Numbered from the stretch's first letter, positions 1-5,655 are shown. The stretch: 5,896 bases of DNA from Chloroflexi bacterium RBG_16_56_11 (GCA_001796865.1 MGNQ01000055.1:1-5896), one strand, 5' to 3'. Translations and numbers: made by a program. Notes: generated from the letters alone by a model not told the origin.

Positions 1-672
1 AACGGAGTCTACGCTACTTTCATGCCCAAGCCAGTCTTCGGCATCAACGGGAGCGGCATGCACGTGCACCAGTCCCTGTTCAAGGGAGATAAGAACGCCT
101 TTTTCGACACGAAAGACTCATACCACCTCTCCAAGGAGGCCAAGTCCTTCATCGCCGGCCTGCTCAAGCACGCCCCGGAAATTACCGCGGTGTGTAACCA
201 GTGGGTGAACTCCTACAAGAGACTGGTGCCCGGCTACGAAGCCCCGGTCTACCTGTCCTGGGCGCGGCGGAACCGCTCCGACCTCGTCCGCGTCCCCGAG
301 TACCGCCCCGGCCGGGAAAAGGCTACCAGGATAGAGTTCAGGTCGCCGGACCCGGCCTGCAACCCGTACCTTTGCTTCAGCGTGATGCTGGCCGCCGGAC
401 TGGACGGCATCAAGAACAACCTGACCGCCCCCGAACCCATCGAAGAAAACGTCTACGAGATGAGCGCCGAGGAAAGGAAGAAACGCGGCATCAACACCCT
501 TCCCGGTTCCCTGGCGGAGGCCGTCGCGCTGGCGGAAAGCAGCTCCCTGGTCAAAGAAGCCCTCGGCGAACATGTTTTCAACTCCTTTATCGCGAACAAG
601 AAAAAAGAGTGGGACGAATACCGCACCAAGGTGACCGAATACGAGCTCAAGAGATACCTGCCGATACTATAA
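1..672 (+). CDS. glnA: Glutamine synthetase type I, C-terminal part (5' end outside window)
   Basis: Glutamine synthetase makes glutamine from glutamate, ammonia and ATP in the cytoplasm, as a dodecamer. The frame is open from base 1, so 223 residues are visible and roughly the first half is missing. Counting from base 1, NGSGMHVHQSL (residues 16-26) carries the two active-site histidines of the family. NRSD (91-94) and the block RIEFRSPDPACNPYL (110-124) are the ATP/glutamate-binding signature, with the conserved Glu112 and Arg114. The region NVYEMSAEERKKRGINTLPGSL (within 150-171) looks like the GSI-alpha type of Firmicutes, archaea and Chloroflexota. Tyr152 aligns with the tyrosine adenylylated in enteric enzymes, but GSI-alpha enzymes are usually controlled by feedback and transcription instead. 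The stop is TAA at 670-672; nadE starts 17 bases later, so co-transcription is likely. Identity is near certain; the subtype is an inference because the N-terminal part is unseen. Confidence 0.97.
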   Translation, partial: NGVYATFMPKPVFGINGSGMHVHQSLFKGDKNAFFDTKDSYHLSKEAKSFIAGLLKHAPEITAVCNQWVNSYKRLVPGYEAPVYLSWARRNRSDLVRVPEYRPGREKATRIEFRSPDPACNPYLCFSVMLAAGLDGIKNNLTAPEPIEENVYEMSAEERKKRGINTLPGSLAEAVALAESSSLVKEALGEHVFNSFIANKKKEWDEYRTKVTEYELKRYLPIL

Positions 673-689
673 CCGGAGGCTGAGCCACC

Positions 690-2447
690 ATGGCGAAATG
701 GCCCGAGACGCGCCGACTCCGCATCGGGATGGCGCAGATAAACACCACGGTAGGTGACTTTACCGGAAACATAAAAAGGATACTGAAAACAATCGAAGAA
801 GCCAGGTCTTCAGGCGTGGACCTCCTGACTTTTCCCGAGCTAGCCGTTTGCGGCTACCCGCCTGAAGACCTGCTTTTCAAACCGCAGTTCATCGCCGATA
901 ACCTGCATGCCCTCGACAAGGTGGTCGAGGCCTCGGCGGGGATAACGCTGGTCGTCGGTTTCGTGGACGCCAACAGCGATATCTTCAACGCCGCGGCGAT
1001 AATCCATGATGGAAAGCTCGCCGGTGTTTATCATAAGATATTTCTCCCCAACTACGGCGTTTTCGATGAGAACCGCTATTTCCAGTCGGGGAAGCAGAGT
1101 CCGGTTTATGTCATCGGGGGCATCAACGTCGGCGTCAATATCTGCGAGGACATCTGGTACGAGTCCGGGCCGTCGACGTCACAGGCTTATTCCGGAGCCG
1201 ACGTTATCGTCAACATCAGCGCCTCGCCGTACCATTTCGGCAAGGCGGACTTCCGCGAAAGGATGATAGCCGCGCGGGCCGCGGATAACGTCGCCATTTT
1301 CGCGTTCAATAACCTGGTGGGAGGGCAGGACGAGCTCGTCTTCGACGGGAACAGCCTGATTATCGATGAAAAGGGACAGCTTTTAGCGCGGGGCAAGCGT
1401 TTCAAGGAAGACCTCATCGTGGCCGACCTGGACGTGGAGAACGTGTTCCGGACGCGCCTGCATGACCCCCGGTGGCGCCAGGGCCGATTACGGCGCGAGG
1501 AGCAGGGCTGGGTGACCGCCGATAAGATAGTTATCTCCGAAACGCTCCCCGCAAAAAACCGGCCACGCCTGGAGTCACGGCCGGCCGAGCCGTCCGACCT
1601 GGTTGCCGAGGTCTACGAGGCCCTGGTGCTGGGGACGCGGGACTATATCCTGAAAAACGGGTTTAAGAAAGTTTTAATTGGCCTTTCCGGTGGGATAGAT
1701 TCCAGCCTGGTGGCCACCGTCGCCGTCGACGCACTGGGCAAGTCCAACGTGGTCGGGGTGGCCATGCCTTCCCGGTTCTCCTCCGGGGGCAGTCTAACGG
1801 ATGCCGGACTGCTGGCGAAAAACCTGGGCATAAACCTCCTGAACATCCCCATCGAAGGCGTCTTCCAGGCTTTTCTGGCGACGCTGGCAGAACCGTTCAA
1901 GGGGACGGAGTTCGGCATCGCCGAGGAGAACCTCCAGGCCCGCGTCAGGGGCACGCTCCTCATGTCTCTATCTAACAAGTTCGGCTGGCTGGTGCTGACC
2001 ACCGGCAATAAGAGCGAATATGCTACGGGCTACACCACGCTCTACGGAGACATGGCCGGCGGCTTCGCCGTGATAAAAGACGTGCCCAAGACGATGGTCT
2101 ACAGGCTCACGGCCTACCGGAACCGGCTGGCCGGTTACGAACTGATACCCGCCACGGTTATCCGGAAACCTCCCTCGGCCGAGCTGCGACCCGGCCAGCT
2201 GGATACCGACTCCCTGCCCGCGTACGAAATCCTCGACCCCGTCATCACGGCTTATGTCGAGGAAGATAAAAGCATCGAGCAGATTGTCGCCTCGGGCATC
2301 GACGAGAAGGTTGTCCGGCGTGCGGCGCGCCTGGTGGACACCAGCGAGTACAAGCGCCGGCAGGCGCCGCCGGGCGTCAAAATCACCCCGCGTGCTTTCG
2401 GCAGGGACAGAAGGCTGCCCATCACCAACCGCTTCAAGAGGGACTGA
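690..2447 (+). CDS. nadE: Glutamine-dependent NAD+ synthetase
   Basis: This enzyme carries out the last step of NAD+ synthesis: ATP-dependent amidation of deamido-NAD+ with ammonia released from glutamine. The 585-aa protein has the two-domain plan. The nitrilase-type glutaminase domain (about 9-270) shows the Glu-Lys-Cys triad as Glu50 (TFPELAVCGYPPEDL), Lys116 (HKIFLPNYGVFDE) and Cys152 (NICEDIWYE). The synthetase domain (about 300-585) has the PP-loop SGGIDSS (333-339), TTGNKSEYATGYTTLYGDMA (437-456) and the ELRPGQLDTDSLPAYEILD block (498-516). All key residues are present and the length is normal for the glutamine-dependent form, so it should not rely on free ammonia. The ATG start is set by GGAGG at 675-679, ten bases upstream, just after the glnA stop. 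Following glnA makes sense because NadE uses glutamine. The gene ends TGA with a long non-coding stretch after it, so it probably closes the operon. Confidence 0.97.
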   Translation: MAKWPETRRLRIGMAQINTTVGDFTGNIKRILKTIEEARSSGVDLLTFPELAVCGYPPEDLLFKPQFIADNLHALDKVVEASAGITLVVGFVDANSDIFNAAAIIHDGKLAGVYHKIFLPNYGVFDENRYFQSGKQSPVYVIGGINVGVNICEDIWYESGPSTSQAYSGADVIVNISASPYHFGKADFRERMIAARAADNVAIFAFNNLVGGQDELVFDGNSLIIDEKGQLLARGKRFKEDLIVADLDVENVFRTRLHDPRWRQGRLRREEQGWVTADKIVISETLPAKNRPRLESRPAEPSDLVAEVYEALVLGTRDYILKNGFKKVLIGLSGGIDSSLVATVAVDALGKSNVVGVAMPSRFSSGGSLTDAGLLAKNLGINLLNIPIEGVFQAFLATLAEPFKGTEFGIAEENLQARVRGTLLMSLSNKFGWLVLTTGNKSEYATGYTTLYGDMAGGFAVIKDVPKTMVYRLTAYRNRLAGYELIPATVIRKPPSAELRPGQLDTDSLPAYEILDPVITAYVEEDKSIEQIVASGIDEKVVRRAARLVDTSEYKRRQAPPGVKITPRAFGRDRRLPITNRFKRD

Positions 2448-2539
2448 GCTCTGGCGGAAACATCCTGCTTCTACTTTTCCCAGCCTTATCATTTACTTGA
2501 ACGAATACCTTTCATTTCATTTGAGCGACTCGTTTTAAA

Positions 2540-2570
2540 CTCGTGATTTTCTCCGCGGACGAGGCCTTTT
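2540..2570 (+). terminator. Weak terminator-like hairpin after nadE
   Basis: CTCGT (2540-2544) can pair with ACGAG (2559-2563) across a 14-base loop, and GCCTTTT follows at once (2564-2570). The stem is only 5 bp and the T-run is four, so it would be a poor intrinsic terminator. It is the only candidate seen for the glnA-nadE transcript before the next promoter, about 95 bases beyond the nadE stop. Confidence 0.2.
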
Positions 2571-2591
2571 CAATTCCACTTCCCTTGAAAA

Positions 2592-2641
2592 TTTAGTACT
2601 AGGAGTGAAAAAGGAATCAGTAATAGGAAAAAAGTACTAAA
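2592..2641. repeat. Inverted repeat with AGTACT palindromic cores
   Basis: TTTAGTACT (2592-2600) and AGTACTAAA (2633-2641) are perfect 9-base inverted repeats, each containing the palindrome AGTACT, with core centres 38 bases apart. The 32 bases between them are strongly purine-rich on the + strand (27 of 32). The arms could pair in RNA, but two self-palindromic cores at this spacing also fit a pair of operator half-sites bound by a dimeric regulator. The element lies just upstream of the best promoter for the propeller gene, so regulation of that gene is the simplest guess. Confidence 0.4.
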
Positions 2642-2659
2642 CTGGGAGGATAAGTTAAG

Positions 2660-2731
2660 ATGACCCTCTTGACCGTAACCACCGGGCTGACTATCATCAA
2701 AATGAATGAAAAATATCCGCAACAAACATGA
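2660..2731 (+). CDS. Possible 23-aa leader peptide (doubtful)
   Basis: An ATG at 2660 preceded by GGGAGG (2644-2649) at a ten-base spacing opens a 23-codon frame, MTLLTVTTGLTIIKMNEKYP and three further residues, ending TGA at 2729-2731. The strong Shine-Dalgarno sequence is the only support. It has no recognisable family, no run of one amino acid to suggest attenuation, and the promoter called at 2669-2697 lies inside it, so a transcript from that promoter would not contain the start. It can be expressed only from a promoter further upstream. It may simply be chance. Confidence 0.15.
   Translation: MTLLTVTTGLTIIKMNEKYPQQT
2669..2697 (+). promoter_or_regulatory. Predicted sigma-70-type promoter for the propeller gene
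   Basis: TTGACC (2669-2674) and TATCAT (2692-2697) are separated by 17 bases. The -35 differs from TTGACA and the -10 from TATAAT by one base each. Transcription would begin near 2704, giving a leader of about 80 bases before the ATG at 2786. This is the best promoter match seen in the spacer. Confidence 0.5.
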
Positions 2732-2774
2732 AAACAGGGTGGATAAATCAATCCTGTCCGTATTACGGTGATGA

Positions 2775-2780
2775 GAGGTG
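2775..2780 (+). promoter_or_regulatory. Ribosome-binding site that sets the propeller start
   Basis: GAGGTG lies five bases before the ATG at 2786 and matches the extended Shine-Dalgarno GGAGGTGATC. The in-frame upstream starts (GTG at 2768, ATG at 2771) lack such a site; the ATG at 2771 even overlaps this one. The start at 2786 also gives the cleaner signal peptide, beginning MLRSKW. Confidence 0.7.
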
Positions 2781-2785
2781 CAACG

Positions 2786-3922
2786 ATGTTGAGGTCAAAA
2801 TGGTACGCGCGACCGATTTACTGGATCGTGGTTATAGCCCTGATACTGTTCCTGGGACTGGAAGGAGTAAATATCGCCGGAATCGTCAGCGCCGCATTTG
2901 CCGACACTACCAACCTGACCCTCGCTTCCGGCGAGGACTATGTCGGCGCGGTCGCCATCGACGACGGGTACCTTTACGCCAGTCTCGTCACGGGCCTGGC
3001 CACAGTTGCCCCCAACGTGGTCACCGACCCGAACCAGGCGATAGCCGACCTGACCGCGTCCCCGGGGAAAATCGCCAAGGTGGACCTGGCGACCTTCAGC
3101 GAAGTTGCTACGCTGACGCTCGCCCCGGGTGAAAATGCCGTATTATCCCTGGCCGCCCAGGGCGACTATCTTTACGCCGGACTCGCCACGAACCCGGCCA
3201 AGGTCGTCAGGATCGACCTGACAAGTTTCACCGAAAACGCGACGTTGACCCTATCTCCCGGAGAAGAATATGTAGGGGCGCTAACCATCATCAACGGCTA
3301 TCTTTACGCCGGACTCTGGACGTCCCCGGGCCGGGTGGTCAAGATTGACCTGGCGAGCTTTACCAGGGTCAACACTCTCGCCCTGCCGCCAGGCGAACAG
3401 TTCGTCGGGGCCCTGGTATCACAGGGAGACTATCTCTATGCCGGGCTTACCACGAATCCCGGCAATATTATGGCCGGCCTCCCGGCAAATCCCGCTAAAG
3501 TAGCCAGGATAGACCTGACGAATTTCACCTATTCCGCTACCATGACCATGGAATCGGGCGAGAACGCGCTGCTGTCTTTAGCAATCGCCGGCGACTCTCT
3601 TTATGCCGGGCTGGGCACCTATCCGGGTAAAGTGGTCAAGATAGACCAGGCATCTTTTACCAGGAACGCCACGATAACCCTCAACTTCAACGAAGGGTAT
3701 ATCGATAGCCTGGTTGTCCATAACAACTATCTTTACGCCGGCATGATAATCTTCCCGGGCAAGGTGGCGCAAATCGACCTAGGCACGTTTATGCAGGCTT
3801 CCACCATCTCGCTGGGGCTGGACGAGTACTTTATCCGGGCCTTAATCATCGATGGTGATTTTCTCTATGCCGGGCTGATGACGGCCCCGGGTAAAATTGT
3901 CAAGATAGACCTGCGGCCGTAA
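2786..3922 (+). CDS. Exported seven-repeat beta-propeller-like protein
   Basis: I do not recognise a named gene. The 378-aa product starts with a signal peptide: basic MLRSKWYAR, a hydrophobic core at about 11-38 and a likely cleavage site after AFA (37-39). The rest is seven repeats of about 44 residues, each reading roughly xTLTLxxGExYVGALxxxGDYLYAGLxTxPGKVVKIDLxxFT. The YLYAGL core recurs at 62, 128, 172, 216, 271, 315 and 359. Blades are approximately 41-107, 108-151, 152-195, 196-250, 251-294, 295-338 and 339-378. Seven such units with a last blade cut short, so that the N-terminal strand could complete it, fit a closed seven-bladed propeller of the broad YVTN/NHL-like kind. Blades 1 and 4 carry extra loops. 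There is no cysteine for a lipid anchor, no LPXTG and no C-terminal membrane helix, so it is secreted, or held by an uncleaved N-terminal helix. A surface binding or structural role is inferred; ligand and partner are unknown. Confidence 0.9.
   Translation: MLRSKWYARPIYWIVVIALILFLGLEGVNIAGIVSAAFADTTNLTLASGEDYVGAVAIDDGYLYASLVTGLATVAPNVVTDPNQAIADLTASPGKIAKVDLATFSEVATLTLAPGENAVLSLAAQGDYLYAGLATNPAKVVRIDLTSFTENATLTLSPGEEYVGALTIINGYLYAGLWTSPGRVVKIDLASFTRVNTLALPPGEQFVGALVSQGDYLYAGLTTNPGNIMAGLPANPAKVARIDLTNFTYSATMTMESGENALLSLAIAGDSLYAGLGTYPGKVVKIDQASFTRNATITLNFNEGYIDSLVVHNNYLYAGMIIFPGKVAQIDLGTFMQASTISLGLDEYFIRALIIDGDFLYAGLMTAPGKIVKIDLRP
2906..3919 (+). repeat. Seven tandem ~132-bp coding repeats (propeller blades)
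   Basis: Repeat units begin near 2906, 3107, 3239, 3371, 3536, 3668 and 3800. Units 2, 3, 5 and 6 are exactly 132 bases (44 codons); unit 1 is 201 and unit 4 is 165 because of in-frame insertions, and unit 7 is 120. Protein similarity is high but DNA identity is patchy. One 18-base exact match, TATCTTTACGCCGGACTC, occurs at 3167 and 3299, exactly one repeat apart. The array is therefore old overall, with at most local recent homogenisation. Confidence 0.85.
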
Positions 3923-3961
3923 AACGACCGCTCACTGCAGATACCGTCATCGACTACCTTC

Positions 3962-4009
3962 AGACCCCTTTCCGGCCTGGCTCGATGAGTCCATGCCCGA
4001 GAGGGGTCT
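3962..4009 (+). terminator. Strong hairpin after the propeller gene, possible terminator without a U-tract
   Basis: AGACCCCT (3962-3969) pairs perfectly with AGGGGTCT (4002-4009). Inside it, GGCCTGG (3974-3980) pairs with CCATGCC (3991-3997) with one mismatch, and CTC (3981-3983) with GAG (3987-3989) over a GAT loop. That gives about 17 base pairs with one 4x4 internal loop and one bulged T. It lies 39 bases after the propeller stop. TAAGGTTTAAAA follows instead of a T-run, and no T-run stands on the other side for the - strand, so it is not a textbook intrinsic terminator. It may act as a 3' mRNA stabiliser, a U-less terminator or a structured RNA. Confidence 0.45.
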
Positions 4010-4027
4010 AAGGTTTAAAACTACAGT

Positions 4028-4041
4028 TCTTACCGGTAAGA
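4028..4041. promoter_or_regulatory. Perfect 14-bp palindrome, candidate operator
   Basis: TCTTACCGGTAAGA is perfectly self-complementary. It lies in the spacer ahead of the NrpR-like regulator, about 45 bases upstream of its -35 region and 107 bases before its start codon. A dyad this long with no loop suits binding of a dimeric protein more than an RNA hairpin. Its core TACCGGTA contains the GGTA and TACC half-sites known from some methanogen NrpR operators, but in the opposite order and without the 6-base gap. Autoregulation is therefore a guess only. Confidence 0.4.
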
Positions 4042-4087
4042 CCCCATGCCAGCGATCATTATTCTCAAGCCGCGCCGTTTCCTCGTT

Positions 4088-4114
4088 TTGATTTTCGGGC
4101 AGGAGTGTTATAAT
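4088..4114 (+). promoter_or_regulatory. Predicted extended -10 promoter for the NrpR-like gene
   Basis: TGTTATAAT (4106-4114) is a perfect extended -10 (TG-n-TATAAT). The -35 is weak: TTGATT (4088-4093) at a 15-base spacing, or TTTTGA (4086-4091) at 17, as expected where an extended -10 compensates. Transcription would begin near 4121, about 28 bases before the start codon. The -10 lies inside the small dyad GTTAT-A-ATAAC (4107-4117), which could also be a protein-binding site. Confidence 0.55.
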
Positions 4115-4148
4115 AACCTGAAAAGGGCCCGAAGAAGAGGACCGCCAA

Positions 4149-5147
4149 ATGGACCAACCCGTCGGCGCGGATGCTGAAAATAAACTGATAGCCATTCTCA
4201 AAGTGCTGAGCGAGTCCTCCGAACCGCTCGGCTCCATTACCATCGCCCGCCGCCTCGAGCAGGACGGCGTCTTCCTGAGTGAACGGGCGGTCAGGTACCA
4301 CCTGCGGATTGCCGACGAGCGCGGCTACACCCGGCCCGGCGGGCATGACGGCAGGATGATTACCGCGGAAGGCCGGCAGGAGGTCAAGGAAGCCCTGGCG
4401 CCGCTACAGCTCGGGTTCGTGCGGGACAAGCTGGAACTCCTGGCCTACATGACGACATTCGACGTTGAAAAGCGGGCCGGACAGCTCGCCGTCAATACAT
4501 CGATTATCGGCAAGGACAAGTTTAAAAAGGCCCTGGAGGCGATGAAAGACGCCTTCAAGGCGGGTTTCTGCGTCAGCGAGCTGGTGGCCACCGCCGGCGA
4601 GGGCGACAAACTGGGCGCCGTCGTTATCCCGCCGGGTAAGATCGGCCTGGCGACGGTGTGCGGGGCTTCCATCAACGGGGTCCTCCTCAAGGCCGGCGTG
4701 CCCACGGAATTCCGCTTCGGCGGCGTGCTGGAAATCAGGAAATTCGCCCCCCGGCGCTTCGTGGCGATAACCGAATATGCCGGCACCTCCAGCGATCCTT
4801 CCGAGCAGTTTATCCAGGCGAAGATGACCAGCGTGGGGCAGGCAGCCCGCACGGGCAGCGGCAAGATACTGGGGGCATTCCGGACCATCCCGGCCCCGGC
4901 AAGGGAAGTCGTCGAGGAGAAGGCAGCGAAGCTGAAAGAAGCGGGCATCGTGGGTATCTACGCGGTGGGGAACACAAGCGAGCCACTGTGCCAGATTCCG
5001 GTGGCCTTAAACAGGGTAGGCATAGTCCAGCTCGGAGGGCTCAATCCCGTGGCGGCGGCCGTCGAGGCTGGAATAGAAATCGAAAATATCGCCGAGAGCG
5101 GGATGATAGATTTCGAGAAGTTGCACAGCTTCTGGGAACTGGTGTAA
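4149..5147 (+). CDS. nrpR: NrpR-like transcriptional repressor (winged helix + single NrpR/DUF128 domain)
   Basis: NrpR, studied in methanogens, represses nif and glnA genes and leaves its operators when 2-oxoglutarate signals nitrogen shortage. The 332-aa product has an N-terminal winged helix (about 10-75; the recognition region includes LSERAVRYHLRIADERGY at 43-60) of the type at the start of NrpR and RNase R-like proteins. It is followed by one full NrpR domain (about 86-325). Signatures are GFVRDKLELLAYMTTFD (89-105), VCGASINGVLLKAGVPTEFR (170-189) with FGG next, EYAGTSSDPSEQFI (209-222), MTSVGQAARTGSGKILGAFR (226-245) and LGGLNPVAAAVEAGIEIE (295-312). Some archaeal NrpR proteins carry two NrpR domains; this one has a single domain. 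AGAGGA at 4136-4141 supports the ATG start. It has its own promoter. Family assignment is by motif recognition and is strong. That it controls the nearby glnA-nadE genes, and that it uses 2-oxoglutarate, is inference. Archaeal origin by transfer is possible but untested. Confidence 0.88.
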   Translation: MDQPVGADAENKLIAILKVLSESSEPLGSITIARRLEQDGVFLSERAVRYHLRIADERGYTRPGGHDGRMITAEGRQEVKEALAPLQLGFVRDKLELLAYMTTFDVEKRAGQLAVNTSIIGKDKFKKALEAMKDAFKAGFCVSELVATAGEGDKLGAVVIPPGKIGLATVCGASINGVLLKAGVPTEFRFGGVLEIRKFAPRRFVAITEYAGTSSDPSEQFIQAKMTSVGQAARTGSGKILGAFRTIPAPAREVVEEKAAKLKEAGIVGIYAVGNTSEPLCQIPVALNRVGIVQLGGLNPVAAAVEAGIEIENIAESGMIDFEKLHSFWELV

Positions 5148-5154
5148 AGCGGGC

Positions 5155-5655
5155 CTAGGTCGAGGGGACGTCTAACGCTTTCTTGATCATTTTGAAAATC
5201 AGGTCTTCGTGGTTGGAGTGTTCATCAATCGATTGCAGGGCACGGTTGATGGCGTCCTGAATCATGGCTTTTTTACCAAGGAGTTCCTGCCGCTCCATCC
5301 CGTCCAGCTTCGTCCCGGTCAGCACTTTGATGGCGTTGTCAATCTGCCGGACGATTTCCCCGTGCTCGTAAAGGAAAGCTTTCATGAGGGGCTCTCCAAG
5401 CAAAGGCTCGATGGCCTTCTCCTCAAAACCCCAGTGGCGCTTCAGACCGTTTTTAACGGACTCGAGGGTATGTAGCAGTTGTCCCTGCCTGGCCGGTAAG
5501 TCCTGAACGTTTCCCTGGACCCAGCCGGTATAGGCGTTGCGCAGCACGAACAAGGCTTCGACATCCGTGACAGAGTCCCCGGTAAGCCTGACAGTCTCCC
5601 TGATTTCGTGGTGCTCCGTGAGGGCCTTGTTGATGGTATCAAGATGCTCGGACAT
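5155..5655 (-). CDS. Hemerythrin-like HHE domain protein
   Basis: Hemerythrin-type four-helix bundles hold a di-iron centre through histidines and carboxylates and serve in O2, NO or iron sensing, storage or repair. The whole 166-aa protein is one such domain, with no signal peptide, so it is cytoplasmic. Candidate ligands fall one set per helix: EHHEI (14-18), HWGFEE (74-79, the HxxxE pair H74/E78), YEHGEI (97-101, H98) and DEHSNHED (144-151, H146, H149 and E150). The spacing fits the family, but exact ligands need a structure model. On the - strand, GGAGGA lies about six bases before the ATG at 5655. The gene has a good promoter of its own and lies 82 bases downstream of a tusA-like gene, so it may also be read from there. 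Its stop (TAG) is 7 bases from the nrpR stop in convergent orientation. The physiological role cannot be read from sequence. Confidence 0.9.
   Translation of the reverse strand: MSEHLDTINKALTEHHEIRETVRLTGDSVTDVEALFVLRNAYTGWVQGNVQDLPARQGQLLHTLESVKNGLKRHWGFEEKAIEPLLGEPLMKAFLYEHGEIVRQIDNAIKVLTGTKLDGMERQELLGKKAMIQDAINRALQSIDEHSNHEDLIFKMIKKALDVPST

Larger units (their letters stand above)
2448..2785 (+). other. Non-coding spacer between nadE and the propeller gene
   Basis: This 338-base stretch has no convincing protein gene on either strand and is visibly richer in A and T than its flanking genes. It holds a weak terminator-like hairpin, an inverted repeat with AGTACT cores, a -35/-10 promoter, a 23-codon ORF of doubtful status, and two small inverted repeats (ACAGG at 2734-2738 with CCTGT at 2753-2757, and CCGTA-T-TACGG at 2758-2768) in the leader just ahead of the ribosome-binding site. 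I recognised no known riboswitch consensus. Confidence 0.6.

Noticed and set aside
118..573. 151-codon - strand frame over glnA
   Set aside because: It lies entirely antisense to conserved glutamine synthetase motifs; an open antisense frame is common in GC-rich genes.
749..764. GGTA-N8-TACC resembling an NrpR operator
   Set aside because: The gap is 8 rather than 6 and it lies inside the nadE coding region, so chance is the better explanation.
1968..2492. 174-codon - strand frame over the 3' part of nadE
   Set aside because: It is antisense to well-conserved NadE motifs, has no Shine-Dalgarno before its ATG, and its composition is that of a GC-rich antisense shadow.
2728..3132. 134-codon + strand frame overlapping the start of the propeller gene
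   Set aside because: It has no ribosome-binding site, its product turns into Arg/Gly/Pro-rich low-complexity sequence typical of a shifted frame, and the overlapping frame has a signal peptide and clear repeats.
3980..4010. Hammerhead ribozyme-like string CGATGAGTCC
   Set aside because: It resembles CTGATGAGTCC, but the required CTGATGA core is broken and no CGAAAC segment follows the stem; the bases are better used in the simple hairpin at 3962-4009.
4445..4948. 167-codon - strand frame inside nrpR
   Set aside because: It is antisense to the conserved NrpR domain, is Ser/Ala/Pro-rich, and shows no recognisable family.
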